Shown piece by piece: positions 26,331 to 37,195 of a stretch of 64,000 nucleotides of DNA. Position 1 is the stretch's first letter, and every line of letters starts with the position of its first letter. The stretch lies in the NCBI GenBank assembly GCA_040285745.1, contig JAUFOR010000004.1, forward strand, positions 620,001 through 684,000. Reading direction: 5' to 3'. Below the pieces are notes generated by a model. The model worked only from the letters and a program-made list of their open reading frames with translations, searched no databases and was not told the DNA's origin. Origin of the DNA: Barthelona sp. PCE. Its lineage: Eukaryota > Metamonada: BaSk clade. Both the position numbers and the translations under genes were made by a program.

Positions 26331-28919
26331 CTAAATTAAGATCATTAAACAATCAGTAAGGACCTCAAGATCAAGAATGAACTCATCTTCAATTGAATCA
26401 AATGTCTCAGTCTTTGCAGTATTCTCTTTTTTCATTTTAAAAATGGAAAAAGCAATTTTTAATGATAATTGTCTTTTAATAGCACTGTAACTAGGATTAG
26501 AACGATGGAAACTAAGATAGTGTCGAAAGAAACTGATAATATAAATAAAAAGGTTTGATTGTGCTTGATTACTTCCAATGATCTTAATCATTGCCTTTTC
26601 GACTTCTGATTTAGTACGAACTTCCTTTAAAAGCAACATAGACTCTTGTGACACAATTATAAAGTCACTAAATGATGAGAGAACACGCATCAAATAATCT
26701 GCCAACAAGACAGGTGATTGTACATCAGATTGATAGTAAAGACCATCAACTATACCTCTAAAATTTTCATTACTCGCTGTGATAGAAAATATGTCAGGAT
26801 CGTTCACATGTTTTTGAAGATTGTTACACACAAGCCAAATCTCTCTAGGGATACGTAAAGGTGGTAATTGAGATAATTCTTCAGTTGAAATACTTAATTG
26901 ACTTATTAAAGTATTTTTTTCAACTTCACTGACACGCAGTCCCCACCAATCACCACTGCATAGTGTTGGAATAGGCTGAGCAAATACTTTTGCTTCCCAT
27001 TTAATGTTGCACGTTATAAAAAAGTCTTTACCGTTCAACAAGTGTAAAATTACAATTTCACTCATAAAACCTTCATTATTGAGTCTATTGCTCTCAAATG
27101 GGTCCGTTACACATACTGTAAGAGTCATTGTCAATGATTTACCAGGTAAAATAACAGAAATACTTGGAGAAACTGACAACCATGGTGGAAGACATGTTGT
27201 ATCACCTGGTTTCGGTACAAACTGCACCTGTGCAGGAACAAGACCTGTATTCGTTAATGTAATATCGTGCTTAACTGGGATGCTATAGATAACATCTTCG
27301 AACGTAATTTCCTGTTCAGAAACCTCGATGGAAGGTCTCTCATTGTTTGCTTTTCGCTCCAAATCGCGCAATGCAGCTCTATAAACGTTAGCTCGCTTCA
27401 CATCATCGTAATGTTTGATTTTTGCATTCATTGCACAGAATACAGGTTTATGATCGGAAATTTTGACATCCATGATTGATCTATAGTCACTTACCTCGAT
27501 AGCTTCAACGTTAAACAACTCAAAGTTATCGGTGTTAACGTGATACATAACTCTGTCACAGTATGATGCTGTACGTACCTTCTCAGCATCAATACCGGTG
27601 TATTCGTCGGTTTTTGGCTTGAACTTGTATGTTGGTAGGAAATTGATTGGAGGCTCAACAAAGTGCTTCATCATTGCACCGCTTGACAGCAACTGATCAG
27701 CGTCCACGAGGGCAGGGATGTTGTTTTCCGCAATGTACTGCAACGCAATGGCAGGGTTTAATTGTAATCTGTAGTTCAAATCACCAAAGAAAAAGATGTG
27801 GTCATAGGCGGAGAGAAGACTAGTGACGTTCTGAATTGGATCAACGAGACTAGGTTGTCTCGACTTTGAGTAAACTCCGAACTTCTTATCGTGACAGATT
27901 CCGCTTAATATACTGAGAAAATCAGTATTTCTACGTTCAAGCTTTGAGGAACCTGCAGCCAGATGTGAGTTAATAAAAAGCATCCTACTATCAAAAAACT
28001 TCATACTGACACCAACACCACCCTTGTTTGCTAAAACTCCTAACATACCAGTAGCAACTGTATCCACAAAAACATCATTAACATTCGCACGAATGTCTGA
28101 TCTTGCAAAGGCAGCAATCATGAGACCGGCCATCTGTTGGCAACAAATAACCGTATGAGTTCTGTAAAGCTCAGATTCTAATGACTGTCTCCAATCTTCA
28201 CCTGCAGTTGTTTCCTTTGACATCAAGCCACTTGCTGTTAGGTCTACCTCCTGCAGACCGACCATGATGAGCGGGAATGATTCTATTCCAGGGTAATATT
28301 CCAGGAAGTCAACAGGTTTCTTGTTGTTGACGTTATAAGTAACCACTAACACTCCCTGTTCGATAAGGGTGGTGAATTCGGGCTCGTGCGCCAATAGCTC
28401 ACTGTTGATGAATGTATCCCGATGCATACTCAAGTTTGATGTGGAAGGCTGTCCACCAAGCGACTCAATTTTCGTTGTTCCTTTCTTTACGGCTGTGAAA
28501 AACGTCTTCTTTTGGTGGGCCTGCTGCCTTTTTCTCCTATAAAACCTTAACCAATTGTGCCTGTAAGTAGACTCAAACGTAAAGCTGAGTTTTTTGGCAT
28601 GCTCAATTGCTAGCTCCAAAACTTCAACAAATGATGCTACACTATCTTCCTCCCCATGCACGGCGATCTCTACCCTTGTTGACGTTGGGCCAAAGCAGAT
28701 ACAGAATGAAAGAGGATCGTTCGACTCAATAACAAAATCTGACAACACAGGATATGCTTCAACAATTTCATGTTCATCCCCGTCCTTGAAGAGTATGACT
28801 GCATGCTCCTCAGGTGACTCAATACTCCTCAAGATGCATATATGATCAGCTTTTGGATGTACATTCAATGGCAGTACATTTAGACATAATTCAGACTCAA
28901 GACGTAACGATCTCAACAT
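26331..28919 (-). CDS. OCRL/INPP5B-type inositol polyphosphate 5-phosphatase
   Basis: Removes the 5-phosphate of PI(4,5)P2 on endosomes, Golgi and ciliary membranes. About 862 residues. The N-terminal ~140 residues resemble a PH-like region. The catalytic domain follows with FFGDLNYRL near residue 380, SYCDRVMYH, and ISDHKPVFCAMN near 490. Then comes an ASH domain (EITFEDVIYSIPVKHDITLT to LPGKSLTMTL) and a C-terminal RhoGAP-like domain (LPPLRIPREIWLVCNNLQ). This order is specific to OCRL/INPP5B, which bind Rabs through the ASH part. The open frame extends 16 codons upstream without an ATG, so 28919 is the start. 56 bp downstream of the next gene's stop, same strand. Confidence 0.92.
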   Translation of the reverse strand: MLRSLRLESELCLNVLPLNVHPKADHICILRSIESPEEHAVILFKDGDEHEIVEAYPVLSDFVIESNDPLSFCICFGPTSTRVEIAVHGEEDSVASFVEVLELAIEHAKKLSFTFESTYRHNWLRFYRRKRQQAHQKKTFFTAVKKGTTKIESLGGQPSTSNLSMHRDTFINSELLAHEPEFTTLIEQGVLVVTYNVNNKKPVDFLEYYPGIESFPLIMVGLQEVDLTASGLMSKETTAGEDWRQSLESELYRTHTVICCQQMAGLMIAAFARSDIRANVNDVFVDTVATGMLGVLANKGGVGVSMKFFDSRMLFINSHLAAGSSKLERRNTDFLSILSGICHDKKFGVYSKSRQPSLVDPIQNVTSLLSAYDHIFFFGDLNYRLQLNPAIALQYIAENNIPALVDADQLLSSGAMMKHFVEPPINFLPTYKFKPKTDEYTGIDAEKVRTASYCDRVMYHVNTDNFELFNVEAIEVSDYRSIMDVKISDHKPVFCAMNAKIKHYDDVKRANVYRAALRDLERKANNERPSIEVSEQEITFEDVIYSIPVKHDITLTNTGLVPAQVQFVPKPGDTTCLPPWLSVSPSISVILPGKSLTMTLTVCVTDPFESNRLNNEGFMSEIVILHLLNGKDFFITCNIKWEAKVFAQPIPTLCSGDWWGLRVSEVEKNTLISQLSISTEELSQLPPLRIPREIWLVCNNLQKHVNDPDIFSITASNENFRGIVDGLYYQSDVQSPVLLADYLMRVLSSFSDFIIVSQESMLLLKEVRTKSEVEKAMIKIIGSNQAQSNLFIYIISFFRHYLSFHRSNPSYSAIKRQLSLKIAFSIFKMKKENTAKTETFDSIEDEFILDLEVLTDCLMILI

Positions 28920-28975
28920 ATAACTACCAAAACAAAAACAAAAATATTGAAAAGAGAGTGAAATCAATTTACAAA

Positions 28976-31922
28976 TCAGAACTGAGTCATTTCTTCTGCT
29001 CCACGATTGTTAACAGTGTTTTCTTCTTCGACAATAGCGAACTCTGATTGATCTTTCTTTGCCTGTTTGGGATCCTTTAAGAAAAGCGCTTCACGAGCTT
29101 CAATCTCATCATACATAATGTTGCGTTCAGCCAATAGCTTAGCATCTTCATCAGGTGTACGTGAAGAATCAGCAACCTTTCGGTATTTAGAAACACCAAG
29201 CAAGAAGATTCCATCATATTTGCTGCCAGTTTCACCATGCTCAAAATTCTTGAATGAAAGAGTAGATAAGACACCAATCATCAGAACACATGTCATCCAC
29301 ATAACGGTCATTAAACGGAAACGATAAGCAAAGTTATCAACAAAATAAACTCTGAAAATAAAGGGAATGCAGAAGACCCAAAGACCCATCATAACAAATT
29401 CAATAAGGGAGACAAGGACTGTCCACATAGCTGTGTATTGCTTCCAAAGGTAAATTTCAGCAATAGACATGGAATTCTTGTATCTAAATTTAGAGAAATT
29501 TCCTAACCAGAAGAAAATCTTCTTGAAGATAAGTTTCCATCCCTTACCAATAGGAATACAGTTACGGACAAAAGGCCAGCGGATGATGATTATTGTGCAA
29601 ATAAGAGGGATGAATGTCGTATAAGCAAAGAATGTAGGGATAACTGCTGGTGTGTGGATCATTGTGGAATCCCACAAATCATAGCCGTATTTCCTCTGAA
29701 GAAGGAGGAAACCAACAATACTAAGAATAAGGTGACAGGAAACAGCAATAAGAGAACCATAGAAAGCGTATTTGTTCATTCCTGCAATCTTTCTGCTATC
29801 TTCATCCTTAATCTTCTTCTTAAAGACAGAAATGAGCTCTGTATATGAAGAAGTAACTTGGATCATGATAAAAAGACATAAAACAACAAGACAAACAAGG
29901 ATGTTAACTAGGATATTTCTCAACTTTTGAGTGCTCATAGTATCAGCTCTTTCTTGATAGTAAGCCTTCATCAATGCTGTGATTTCGTCCTTATACTGCT
30001 CAACAGTGTTTGTGGCAGGATCCATTGCTGTTGTGTTCTTATCACTATAAGTGTGACCATTATGGGCAAAGAACATCTTACAGTATTCGTACTTTTGGAT
30101 GAAAAGATCATGATACTGTTCACGACGAGCAGCATCATTAGGTAGCAGAGCCATGATATCATCCATAAATACACCTGAAGTTGTACGGGGGACGGGTAAA
30201 CCAAGCAAAGCGTTGATTGTAGGGGCGACATCAATGTTCTTGAAGTGCTTCTTGAATCGATCAACTGGACTGTCATCAGTAAAGAATTTCTCATCATCAG
30301 TGATTGACATTGATGCTAAATTAGAATTCTTCTTATAGATAACAAAAGGACAATCCATGTTAAGTTCATCGGGGCCACCATGACCACCACGATCAACTTG
30401 ACCGTGATCAGAAGTAAGAATAATTACATCATTTTCAGTTGCAAGGTCAAACAATTGCTCAACTTGGGCTGTTTGATTGGTTAAAGCACGGTTGTACGTG
30501 TCCTCAGTGTTCCATTCAGTTGAAACACCGAACGCGTGTCCCTGAAGATCGGCATCAGAAAGATGCATGATGAAGAACTCGTACGGTTCATGTGTATTGT
30601 TCCAAGCTTCACGTGCAATCTCACCTCTCTTCTTGTCAGCGAGATCTGCACTGTTCAAATTACCAGCTTCAAGTCCGTAATCGGTGGGAACGGTACCCTC
30701 ACCGTGGAGAATAGGGAGCTTGGTATGGACTATATCACCAAACCATGGTGAAGCAGTGAGACCGCGATTAACATCAAAGTTCATTGCTTGACGGAAGATA
30801 TTATCGTATTTTGTCTCTGGAATCATGAGATTACCAAGCGTTCCATGGCCTTCCGGTTGTTCACCTGTAACAAAAGTAACCCAATTAGGGACAGACATTG
30901 ATGGGAGAGAAGACGTTAAGTGATAAGATAAGGAATGATCCTTAATAGACGTTTGTGCAAGGAATGCCTTCATTTCTGCATTCTTGTCGAAGTAATCATA
31001 TCTAATACCATCAAGAATAATAAAGAGAACACGCATATTATAATTATTACGTGCACCATAATAACCCAGAGAATCTTCAGACATTAATGCTTCCAACTCA
31101 TTATCAGTTAAAAATGTTCCTTGAGTTGTGTTCAGCTTATAAAATTCAATAAAGAAAGTACCAAAAACAATTAAAGCAATTAGAAGCGTAAGGTTGCAAA
31201 CATCACGTTGACCTGAATTGAATTTAGAACCTAAACGAGTACGGGTGGATTTGATATCAGAATAGCGATCAAGTTTCTCTAATGCACCACGAAGTGATTC
31301 ATTGGGTAAAGTAGCAGCTTTCTTCTCACCTTCCTTATTAAAAACATTTGCTGTATTACGACGTTGGAACATCATTAAACAAATTGCAATGAATATCGTT
31401 GAGAATACTGTGATAACAAGTGAAATGGAAATTAAAAATGAACGGAAGTTTGTGGGATAAGCACTTAGGAAGATCCATAAGAAGATGGAAACCAACTTCA
31501 TAATCAAAAGACCCATAGTGGAGACACTACGGGATGGTTTTTTGAGGATTCTGATGAGATAAACAATCTCAAGAACCATCATAATGAAAAGACCAATGCT
31601 ACCAAATTGCTGAAGCCATAAGGTACCTGATGAGGATGAAGAGACCTCTATTGTGACAGATGCATCAACACGATCATCAAAAAAGAAAGAATAAATTACT
31701 AAAATGAAACTGGTCAAACAATCTAAGCCAAACGCTAATACGGTTAACAAAAGAACGAAATGGATAGTTGAATGGAGCGCACGGTTATTTGTGATGTAAT
31801 TCGCTGACTAAATATGAGAAATACTATTGGAAAAAACTACATACCAGCTCAAATTCGTCATCTAGGGTGAGCATTTGAGATATCGAGTTCGAAAACGAGC
31901 TCGTTGTTGGACTGGGACCCAT
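28976..31922 (-). CDS. Polytopic alkaline-phosphatase-superfamily enzyme (phosphodiesterase or GPI phosphoethanolamine transferase-like), two exons
   Basis: Exons 31922-31845 and 31807-28976 give 969 residues. Exon 2 alone has no ATG at its start. Exon 1 begins MGPSPTTSSFSNSISQ and joins in phase 0. Four N-terminal membrane helices precede a catalytic domain with the metal-site motifs LFIILDGIRYDYF (near residue 288), VPNWVTFVTG with the presumed Ser/Thr nucleophile (near 333), HLSDADLQGHAFG (near 440) and TSDHGQVDRGGHGG (near 493). A C-terminal set of about five helices follows. The fold covers nucleotide pyrophosphatase/phosphodiesterases and the GPI phosphoethanolamine transferases. The polytopic layout recalls the latter, but their specific motifs are not present. 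PIG-M in this window makes a GPI role possible, not shown. Confidence 0.8.
31808..31844 (-). other. Spliceosomal intron (37 nt)
   Basis: Donor GTATGT, acceptor ATATTTAG. Removing it links MGPSPTTSSF... to the frame of the large enzyme exactly in phase 0, with an open coding stretch on both sides. Confidence 0.7.
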
Positions 31923-32246
31923 GTCTCAAAACAAAAAATGCAAAAAGGAGGAAAAAAAAGTATAACATTGTGCAGAAAGTGAGTTTAGGTGCCCCCATCT
32001 GGTATAAGACATAAAAGTTTAAAAAGTCTGGGAAACCATCAGAAATTTATGCTTTAAAGGTCATACTGATTCTAAATTTTTGCCTGCTTTTTAGATTCCA
32101 TATTCACCAAAAGCCACCAACCAAACAATTATACCTTTAGTTATGGTGGTCTGACTGAAATAGAGCTCTCCTAACAGACACAGGATTGAAATGCAAAAAT
32201 TCGGTGTTTTTCAAATATCAACCTTACACAAGCACAATTTAAGATA
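31923..32246. other. Intergenic region, divergent promoters
   Basis: 324 bp of AT-rich DNA between two divergent starts. No coding frame, and no strong repeat or stem was seen. Confidence 0.4.
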
Positions 32247-32621
32247 ATGTTGATTGAAGAGTGGTTTCTTTTACATCTAACGTCAGTTTTGCTTAATGTG
32301 ATTGTATATGCTGCCATTTTTGTTGCAGAAAAAAGTTTGTTCAGTATTTATAACGCTATTGTTTGTTGCGGGTTGTTGCTAGTGGAGTTTACCTTCTGCA
32401 GCAGGGGACTTATGCTATTTTTTTATACTTTACCCAAATTTTTGACGATTATTCATTTTTTCGTTGCAATTTCAGCTATTTGTCGCTTTCATTTTGGATT
32501 ATTCCCTGCATTTAGTTATGAATTATTCATCACAATGGCGTCAAATGTCAATATTGTAACTCTTATCATTGTTGTGTTAAGTCGTGTTATCAAGGCATGG
32601 AAAACTCCAAATTCCACTTAA
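32247..32621 (+). CDS. Small polytopic membrane protein, unknown
   Basis: 124 residues with three or four hydrophobic helices (LTSVLLNVIVYAAIFVAE, IYNAIVCCGLLLVEFTF, FLTIIHFFVAISAICRF, SNVNIVTLIIVVLSRVI) and a short basic C-terminal tail. No family motif recognised. The start ATG has no competitor. Its stop is 10 bp from the stop of the convergent gene. Confidence 0.6.
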   Translation: MLIEEWFLLHLTSVLLNVIVYAAIFVAEKSLFSIYNAIVCCGLLLVEFTFCSRGLMLFFYTLPKFLTIIHFFVAISAICRFHFGLFPAFSYELFITMASNVNIVTLIIVVLSRVIKAWKTPNST

Positions 32622-32631
32622 TTGCTATATT

Positions 32632-32976
32632 TTATTCACTCTTGGCCTGATGTTCCTTAAGCATGCGCTCATATTGCCAGTTATAACAAGCAGCACATGT
32701 TGCGCTACGTTTTTCCTGAATAGTAACATCAGGAAGATGTGAAAGGAAGAATTCCTTCCATTCATCAGTATCAGTAAGAAGCTCGCGCGTCTTGACTGTC
32801 TTTAAAAGATCTGAATGCTTAAAGATTTGGATTTCGTTCATATTGGGATATTCCTCTTCACCGTATTCATTTTCGTTATAATAGAATACGCAACGACCAG
32901 GTTTGGCACGTTGGATCTCAGTTTCGACAACGTTAAAGAAGTCTTTATGCATATCTTCACAAATAATGTAAAACAT
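32632..32976 (-). CDS. Small soluble hypothetical protein
   Basis: 114 residues from the ATG at 32976 (MFYIICEDMHKDFFNVVETE). The open frame continues upstream without an ATG. Mixed alpha/beta appearance with an acidic middle (NENEYGEEEYPNMNE) and a CAAC pair near the C-terminus (SATCAACYNWQYERML). No known family recognised. Codon choice and a clean ATG after a short AT-rich leader support a real gene. Confidence 0.6.
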   Translation of the reverse strand: MFYIICEDMHKDFFNVVETEIQRAKPGRCVFYYNENEYGEEEYPNMNEIQIFKHSDLLKTVKTRELLTDTDEWKEFFLSHLPDVTIQEKRSATCAACYNWQYERMLKEHQAKSE

Positions 32977-33718
32977 AGTTGAATAGTTGGTATTTTGTAG
33001 TTTAAATTGGAAAAAAGGAAGTGTAGATTGAACAAAAGGTGGAAATTGTGTTTGTATGACCCTCAAAAGTACGAAGAGGAGTAAAAAAGTGAAACCATCA
33101 CCAAAAGTTTATTTCAAGAATCTTTAAAGATAAAAAATTACGAAAATAAGCAATATAGCCACATCTAACAGATGAAAAGGCTAAAGACCCTCACATAATG
33201 CAGATATCTGTTTACATAGGTTGAGCTTCTAAAAGTAAATTTTTCACGTCTAACATGCTTAAATCGTCCACAAAGCAACAGAGGAATGATTTTAAACTAT
33301 AGAATCGGGCTTTTTGAGAAATCCTTTACATTGCACACTAAAAGAGTTAGTAAACATGCTTAGTGGCACATATATATCACTTAAAGCATGCTCCACTTGA
33401 ATTTATCAGAGAAATCCGTTTGAGGGAAGAAAACGCTTTTTTTACCTATTTTACCCTAACAACACCGTTTATTATCCAGTAATCTTGCTTAAAGCAGTCC
33501 ATTAACACTATTTAGGAAAGGAATAAGATGAACTCGAAGTAATTATGCATTTTTAATGATTTTTTTTTCCCCATAAAAATAAAGTATTTAAGCTTTCTTT
33601 CAACCATTATTAGATGTACCGGCCCAAAAACTCCCTTAAAGACTGCTAGCAGTGAGGGAATCTCAATATTAGTTTGTTAAATTTTTTCTCTCCTACTTCA
33701 TTTACTATCAACATTAAC
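32977..33718. other. Intergenic region upstream of 6-phosphogluconate dehydrogenase
   Basis: 742 bp with no coding frame. It contains a perfect 12 bp palindrome ACTGCTAGCAGT at 33642-33653, about 65 bp before the 6PGD start, and a pyrimidine-rich tract with CTTCATT at about 33696-33702, about 20 bp before the ATG. Otherwise AT-rich. Confidence 0.4.
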
Positions 33719-35125
33719 ATGTCTGAATCAAACATAAGTTTTGGAACAATCGGCCTTGGTGTTATGGGTGCAGCGTTAGCACGTAATGCTTCACGGTTTA
33801 CACCAATTCACATTTACAATCGTACAACATCAAAAACAGATCGCTTTATGGAGAAATACTCAACAGAAGGAACATTTATACCTGCAAAAACACTCGAAGA
33901 ACTCATTGAGAACATGACTGGTACCCGTGTTTTATTCCTCATGGTTAAGGCTGGACCTGCCATCGATAAGATGTTAGAAATCATGCTCCCTCTCCTCAAG
34001 GAAGGCGACGTTGTTATTGATGGAGGTAATTCATTTTATGAAGATACAAACAGAAGAGTCAAGCATTGTCTTGAGTATAATATCCATTTTGTGGGTGTTG
34101 GTGTCTCTGGCGGCGAAGAAGGTGCTCTCCGTGGTCCATCTATGATGGTTGGTGGCTCTCAAGAAGCATGGGAAAAAACCAAGGATGTCTTGATCCCTAT
34201 GGCCGCTAGTGATGGTCTAGGTGGTAACACATGTGCTTTAATGGGTGAAGCCGGTGCTGGTCACTTTGTTAAGATGACTCACAACGGTATTGAATATGCT
34301 ATTATGGAGATGCTTGGTGAGGTCTATTTGATGTTGAGAAACAGTGGTATGCATCCCGATGATATCGCACAGGTTTTCTCCAAGTTTAATGGTCTTGAGC
34401 ACAGTGATCTTAACTCATATCTTGTTGAGATTTCTGCTGATGTTGTTTCCAGAAAGACTGAAAATGGTGAACCACTCATTGATTTCATTGTAGATCGTGC
34501 AAAGATGAAGGGCACTGGTCTGTGGACGGTAAAAACCGCCCTTGATCTCAACGTTAACGTGTCAACAATCCTAGCAGCTGTTCAAATGAGACAAACTTCA
34601 GATACAGTTGCTCTTCGTGATCAGGGCAAGTCAATCGCTGCAGTTGAGAAACGTACTGATGCTGTTGAGATTGACCAATTACAGAAAGCCTTGGAGCTTG
34701 CTGTCACAATAGCATATATCCAAGGTATTGTTCTCATCAAAACTGCCAGCTCATTGTACAACTGGAATATCAACATGTCTGAAGTCGCACGCGTATGGAG
34801 GGCTGGATGCATCATTCGCTCATGGCCTATGCTCGATGCACTCATGGACGCTACTACACAACAAAACGTTTTCGAAGGTCTTATTGCCAAATGGCTCTCA
34901 GAGGAGCACGTTCAGGCTCTCATGGATATGTCTATCACGGCAATTCGCTCATCCACTCCCATTCCTGCACTTTCTGCTGCCCTTAATTATGTAACTGCAT
35001 TGCAAAGTAAGCAACTTCCTACTGCTTTGATTCAACTGCAACGTGATCGTTTTGGACGACATGGTTTCCGTAGAACAGACCAGCCCCATGAGACAGAGTG
35101 TCATATCGATATTGGTCTGGACTAA
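33719..35125 (+). CDS. gnd: 6-phosphogluconate dehydrogenase, decarboxylating
   Basis: Oxidises 6-phosphogluconate to ribulose-5-phosphate plus CO2, giving NADPH in the oxidative pentose phosphate pathway. 468 residues, the standard length. The N-terminal Rossmann motif is TIGLGVMGAALARN (G12-x-G14-xx-G17). The substrate site includes GVSGGEEGALRGPSMM and the catalytic Lys in GHFVKMTHNGIEY (near residue 185). Other conserved blocks are WRAGCIIRS and, near the end, RFGRHGFRRTDQPHETECH. The ATG at 33719 (MSESNISFGTIG) is the natural start. The upstream frame has no ATG. Cytosolic. It supplies NADPH for redox defence beside SOD and HCP elsewhere in the window. Confidence 0.97.
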   Translation: MSESNISFGTIGLGVMGAALARNASRFTPIHIYNRTTSKTDRFMEKYSTEGTFIPAKTLEELIENMTGTRVLFLMVKAGPAIDKMLEIMLPLLKEGDVVIDGGNSFYEDTNRRVKHCLEYNIHFVGVGVSGGEEGALRGPSMMVGGSQEAWEKTKDVLIPMAASDGLGGNTCALMGEAGAGHFVKMTHNGIEYAIMEMLGEVYLMLRNSGMHPDDIAQVFSKFNGLEHSDLNSYLVEISADVVSRKTENGEPLIDFIVDRAKMKGTGLWTVKTALDLNVNVSTILAAVQMRQTSDTVALRDQGKSIAAVEKRTDAVEIDQLQKALELAVTIAYIQGIVLIKTASSLYNWNINMSEVARVWRAGCIIRSWPMLDALMDATTQQNVFEGLIAKWLSEEHVQALMDMSITAIRSSTPIPALSAALNYVTALQSKQLPTALIQLQRDRFGRHGFRRTDQPHETECHIDIGLD

Positions 35126-35235
35126 AAAATTCAAAATAGGAACTCTTGAGTGAAAAGTAAAGAACATATTTACCAACTTTTTTTTTTCTGTGATCTTGCT
35201 TAAAAATCCTCTTTTACTTTGAGAACTTTCACAAA

Positions 35236-35496
35236 ATGATGGAGAATCAGATAAAAAGCAAAAAGGCCCTAATAGAAATGAATATGACTAAATTCAAAAA
35301 TGAAAAGCGCATTATGAGAGAACTTTCAACAGATGAAATGATAAAGGAACCCATAAAAAGAAGTAATATCCTCAAACTAAAAATGCGTATTATAGAACTA
35401 AGATTAGGGATCTATATCCTATGGCCTGAAGAAAAGGTGTCATTGTACATAGCATTGGGTTGCATCATAACAATTATGATCCTCAAAATGAAATAA
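35236..35496 (+). CDS. Small basic protein with C-terminal membrane helix, tentative
   Basis: 86 residues from a clear ATG. It is Lys-rich (SKKALIEMNMTKFKNEKRIM) with one hydrophobic segment at the end (VSLYIALGCIITIMIL). No family recognised. A chance open frame in AT-rich DNA is possible. The position, in a 500 bp gap between two same-strand genes, allows a real gene. Confidence 0.4.
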   Translation: MMENQIKSKKALIEMNMTKFKNEKRIMRELSTDEMIKEPIKRSNILKLKMRIIELRLGIYILWPEEKVSLYIALGCIITIMILKMK

Positions 35497-35631
35497 AAAA
35501 TGTTCTGCATCTACCTTAACCTTAAAAACCTTTTGGTATCCTCAGCAAACGCAACTAAAGTTTATTCATCCCTTTAACGATTACAATAACAGAAAATGCA
35601 GTGAAAATTCGTTTTCCATATTCTCTCCACA

Positions 35632-37132
35632 ATGAACATTTCTGAAACAGCGCGAGCGTATCTAAGCGAACCAGGGGCAGATGGTATGTCACTGTACCAG
35701 CACCTTTACCGAACTTTCCTATATTTGGCAGAAAACAACTTCTCTGATCCATATGCTTCGTTTGAGACCGCTTCTCAAGAGGTCAAAGCCTCTTACGGTC
35801 TTAGCAAAAGCGGAGGATCGTTTGGAGAACTGTCAGATGAGAAGATCGAAGCATTTATTAAGAAATGCGAATTACTTGCCGTATGCATATTTTTAGCATT
35901 GAAAATATTCTAACCTTTAGTTGCAACCAACCCCTACGATTCCAGAAACTCTTCCACTTTTGAAACAAGAGAAGGTCATTACGGAACTTATTGATACATT
36001 TTCATTAGCCAGATCAGTTGGTAAGGGCCTCATGAACGAAGAAGTGCTCTCCTTAACATTAAGCATGAAGAAATTTGTTCGTTTTCATGATGTTAATCAG
36101 GTACGCTTTGTTGGTAAGATTTTTACTTCTATTAATCCCTACTATATCCTTGAGGTGAAGCCTAAGGAGCAGGGTGAGGCTTTTGAGAAGCCTGCACCAA
36201 TTAAGCCAGGTGAAACTAAGCCACCTGTACCTAAAGAAGATCCTGGTATTGGCTGCAACAAATTCGTCTATTATGTCAGCACTGAGCTCACTGGTGAATG
36301 GATCAAGCTTCCTCACACCACACCACAATTGATTCAAGCTGCCAGAGGTTATCTTTCCTTTTTCACAGGAGAATTAGAAAAGAATTTATCTCCATCATTT
36401 CCTGGTCTTGAAAAGGATTTCTTGAGAGCCCAGCTTTCACGTATTGTCCACGCCACTACAGTATGTCCAAGTGATTCCTTGATTGAAGTTGAGATCGAAG
36501 AAGAGGAAGAGGAGGATGAAGATGAGGAAAAAATAACTGACCCCGATTATGAACAGAACCCTGACTTTGAAGGTTTTGAGATTCCTGAAGGCTTTGATGA
36601 TCCTGAAACTATGAATGATGAAGACGGTCCTATGGTTAATATCACACATGCCAGAATGGAAATTCTACCTCAAGGACGTTGTTTCTTTTATGCTACCAAG
36701 TACAAGGAGCCCGATGAGGACGAGGAAGAAGAAGAAGATGTTATTGAACCAGAAGAGGAAGAGCCAGAAGAAGGCAAAGAAATTTTCACCCCTTGTTCAC
36801 AAGACGAAGGTATCAAAGGTGATCCTGCTTGGTGTATGCGTGTATGCCAATCACAGTCTACATCCTCACCTGTTGTTGTTACATCTAATCTTTGGAACGG
36901 TGCTTTTGCCGTTGTACATGGTTCTAATACATTGAATTGTTACATTGGATGGGGTCAAAAAGCACAGAAGGTTGCTTTCTGTCCTGCACCTCTCCCTGCA
37001 ATGACAAAGATGACCTGGCTTCCCAGTGAAGAGAAGGATCCCACTGTTCGTGAAGAGCAAGATTATGAAGATGCCCTTCGTGAGCGTGCTGAGAAGGAGA
37101 TTGATTCCGAGGAAGAAGAAGAGGAAGATTAA
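35632..37132 (+). CDS. RSPH4A: Radial spoke head protein RSP4/RSP6, two exons
   Basis: Part of the radial spoke head that meets the central pair in 9+2 motile flagella. Exons 35632-35880 and 35921-37132 join in phase 0 to give 486 residues. The N-terminal part (YLSEPGADGMSLYQHLYRTF) is the family's helical start. The signature block is NKFVYYVSTELTGEWIKLPH, then QLIQAARGYLSFFTGELE and FPGLEKDFLRAQLSRIVHAT. The acidic tail (EEEEEDEDEEKITDPDYEQN and more) is typical. RSP4 and RSP6 cannot be separated here. Together with CFAP52 it shows a complete motile axoneme. Confidence 0.93.
35881..35920 (+). other. Spliceosomal intron (40 nt)
   Basis: Donor GTATGC, acceptor end TTCTAACCTTTAG. Removal joins the two RSP4/6 segments in phase 0, and the second has no ATG of its own. 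The CTAAC branch-like motif ends five bases before the splice. Confidence 0.85.
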
Positions 37133-37195
37133 GTGCTTTTGTTGTAAATTTACTGTTTTTGTGTTTTTTTCTCATTTTTTACATATTTTTAAGGG

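Noticed and set aside
31874-31930. Three-stem cloverleaf-like structure with 7 bp closing stem (TTTGAGA/TCTCAAA)
   Set aside because: Most of it lies in the inferred first exon of the polytopic enzyme. It is only 57 nt and lacks tRNA T-arm and anticodon features.
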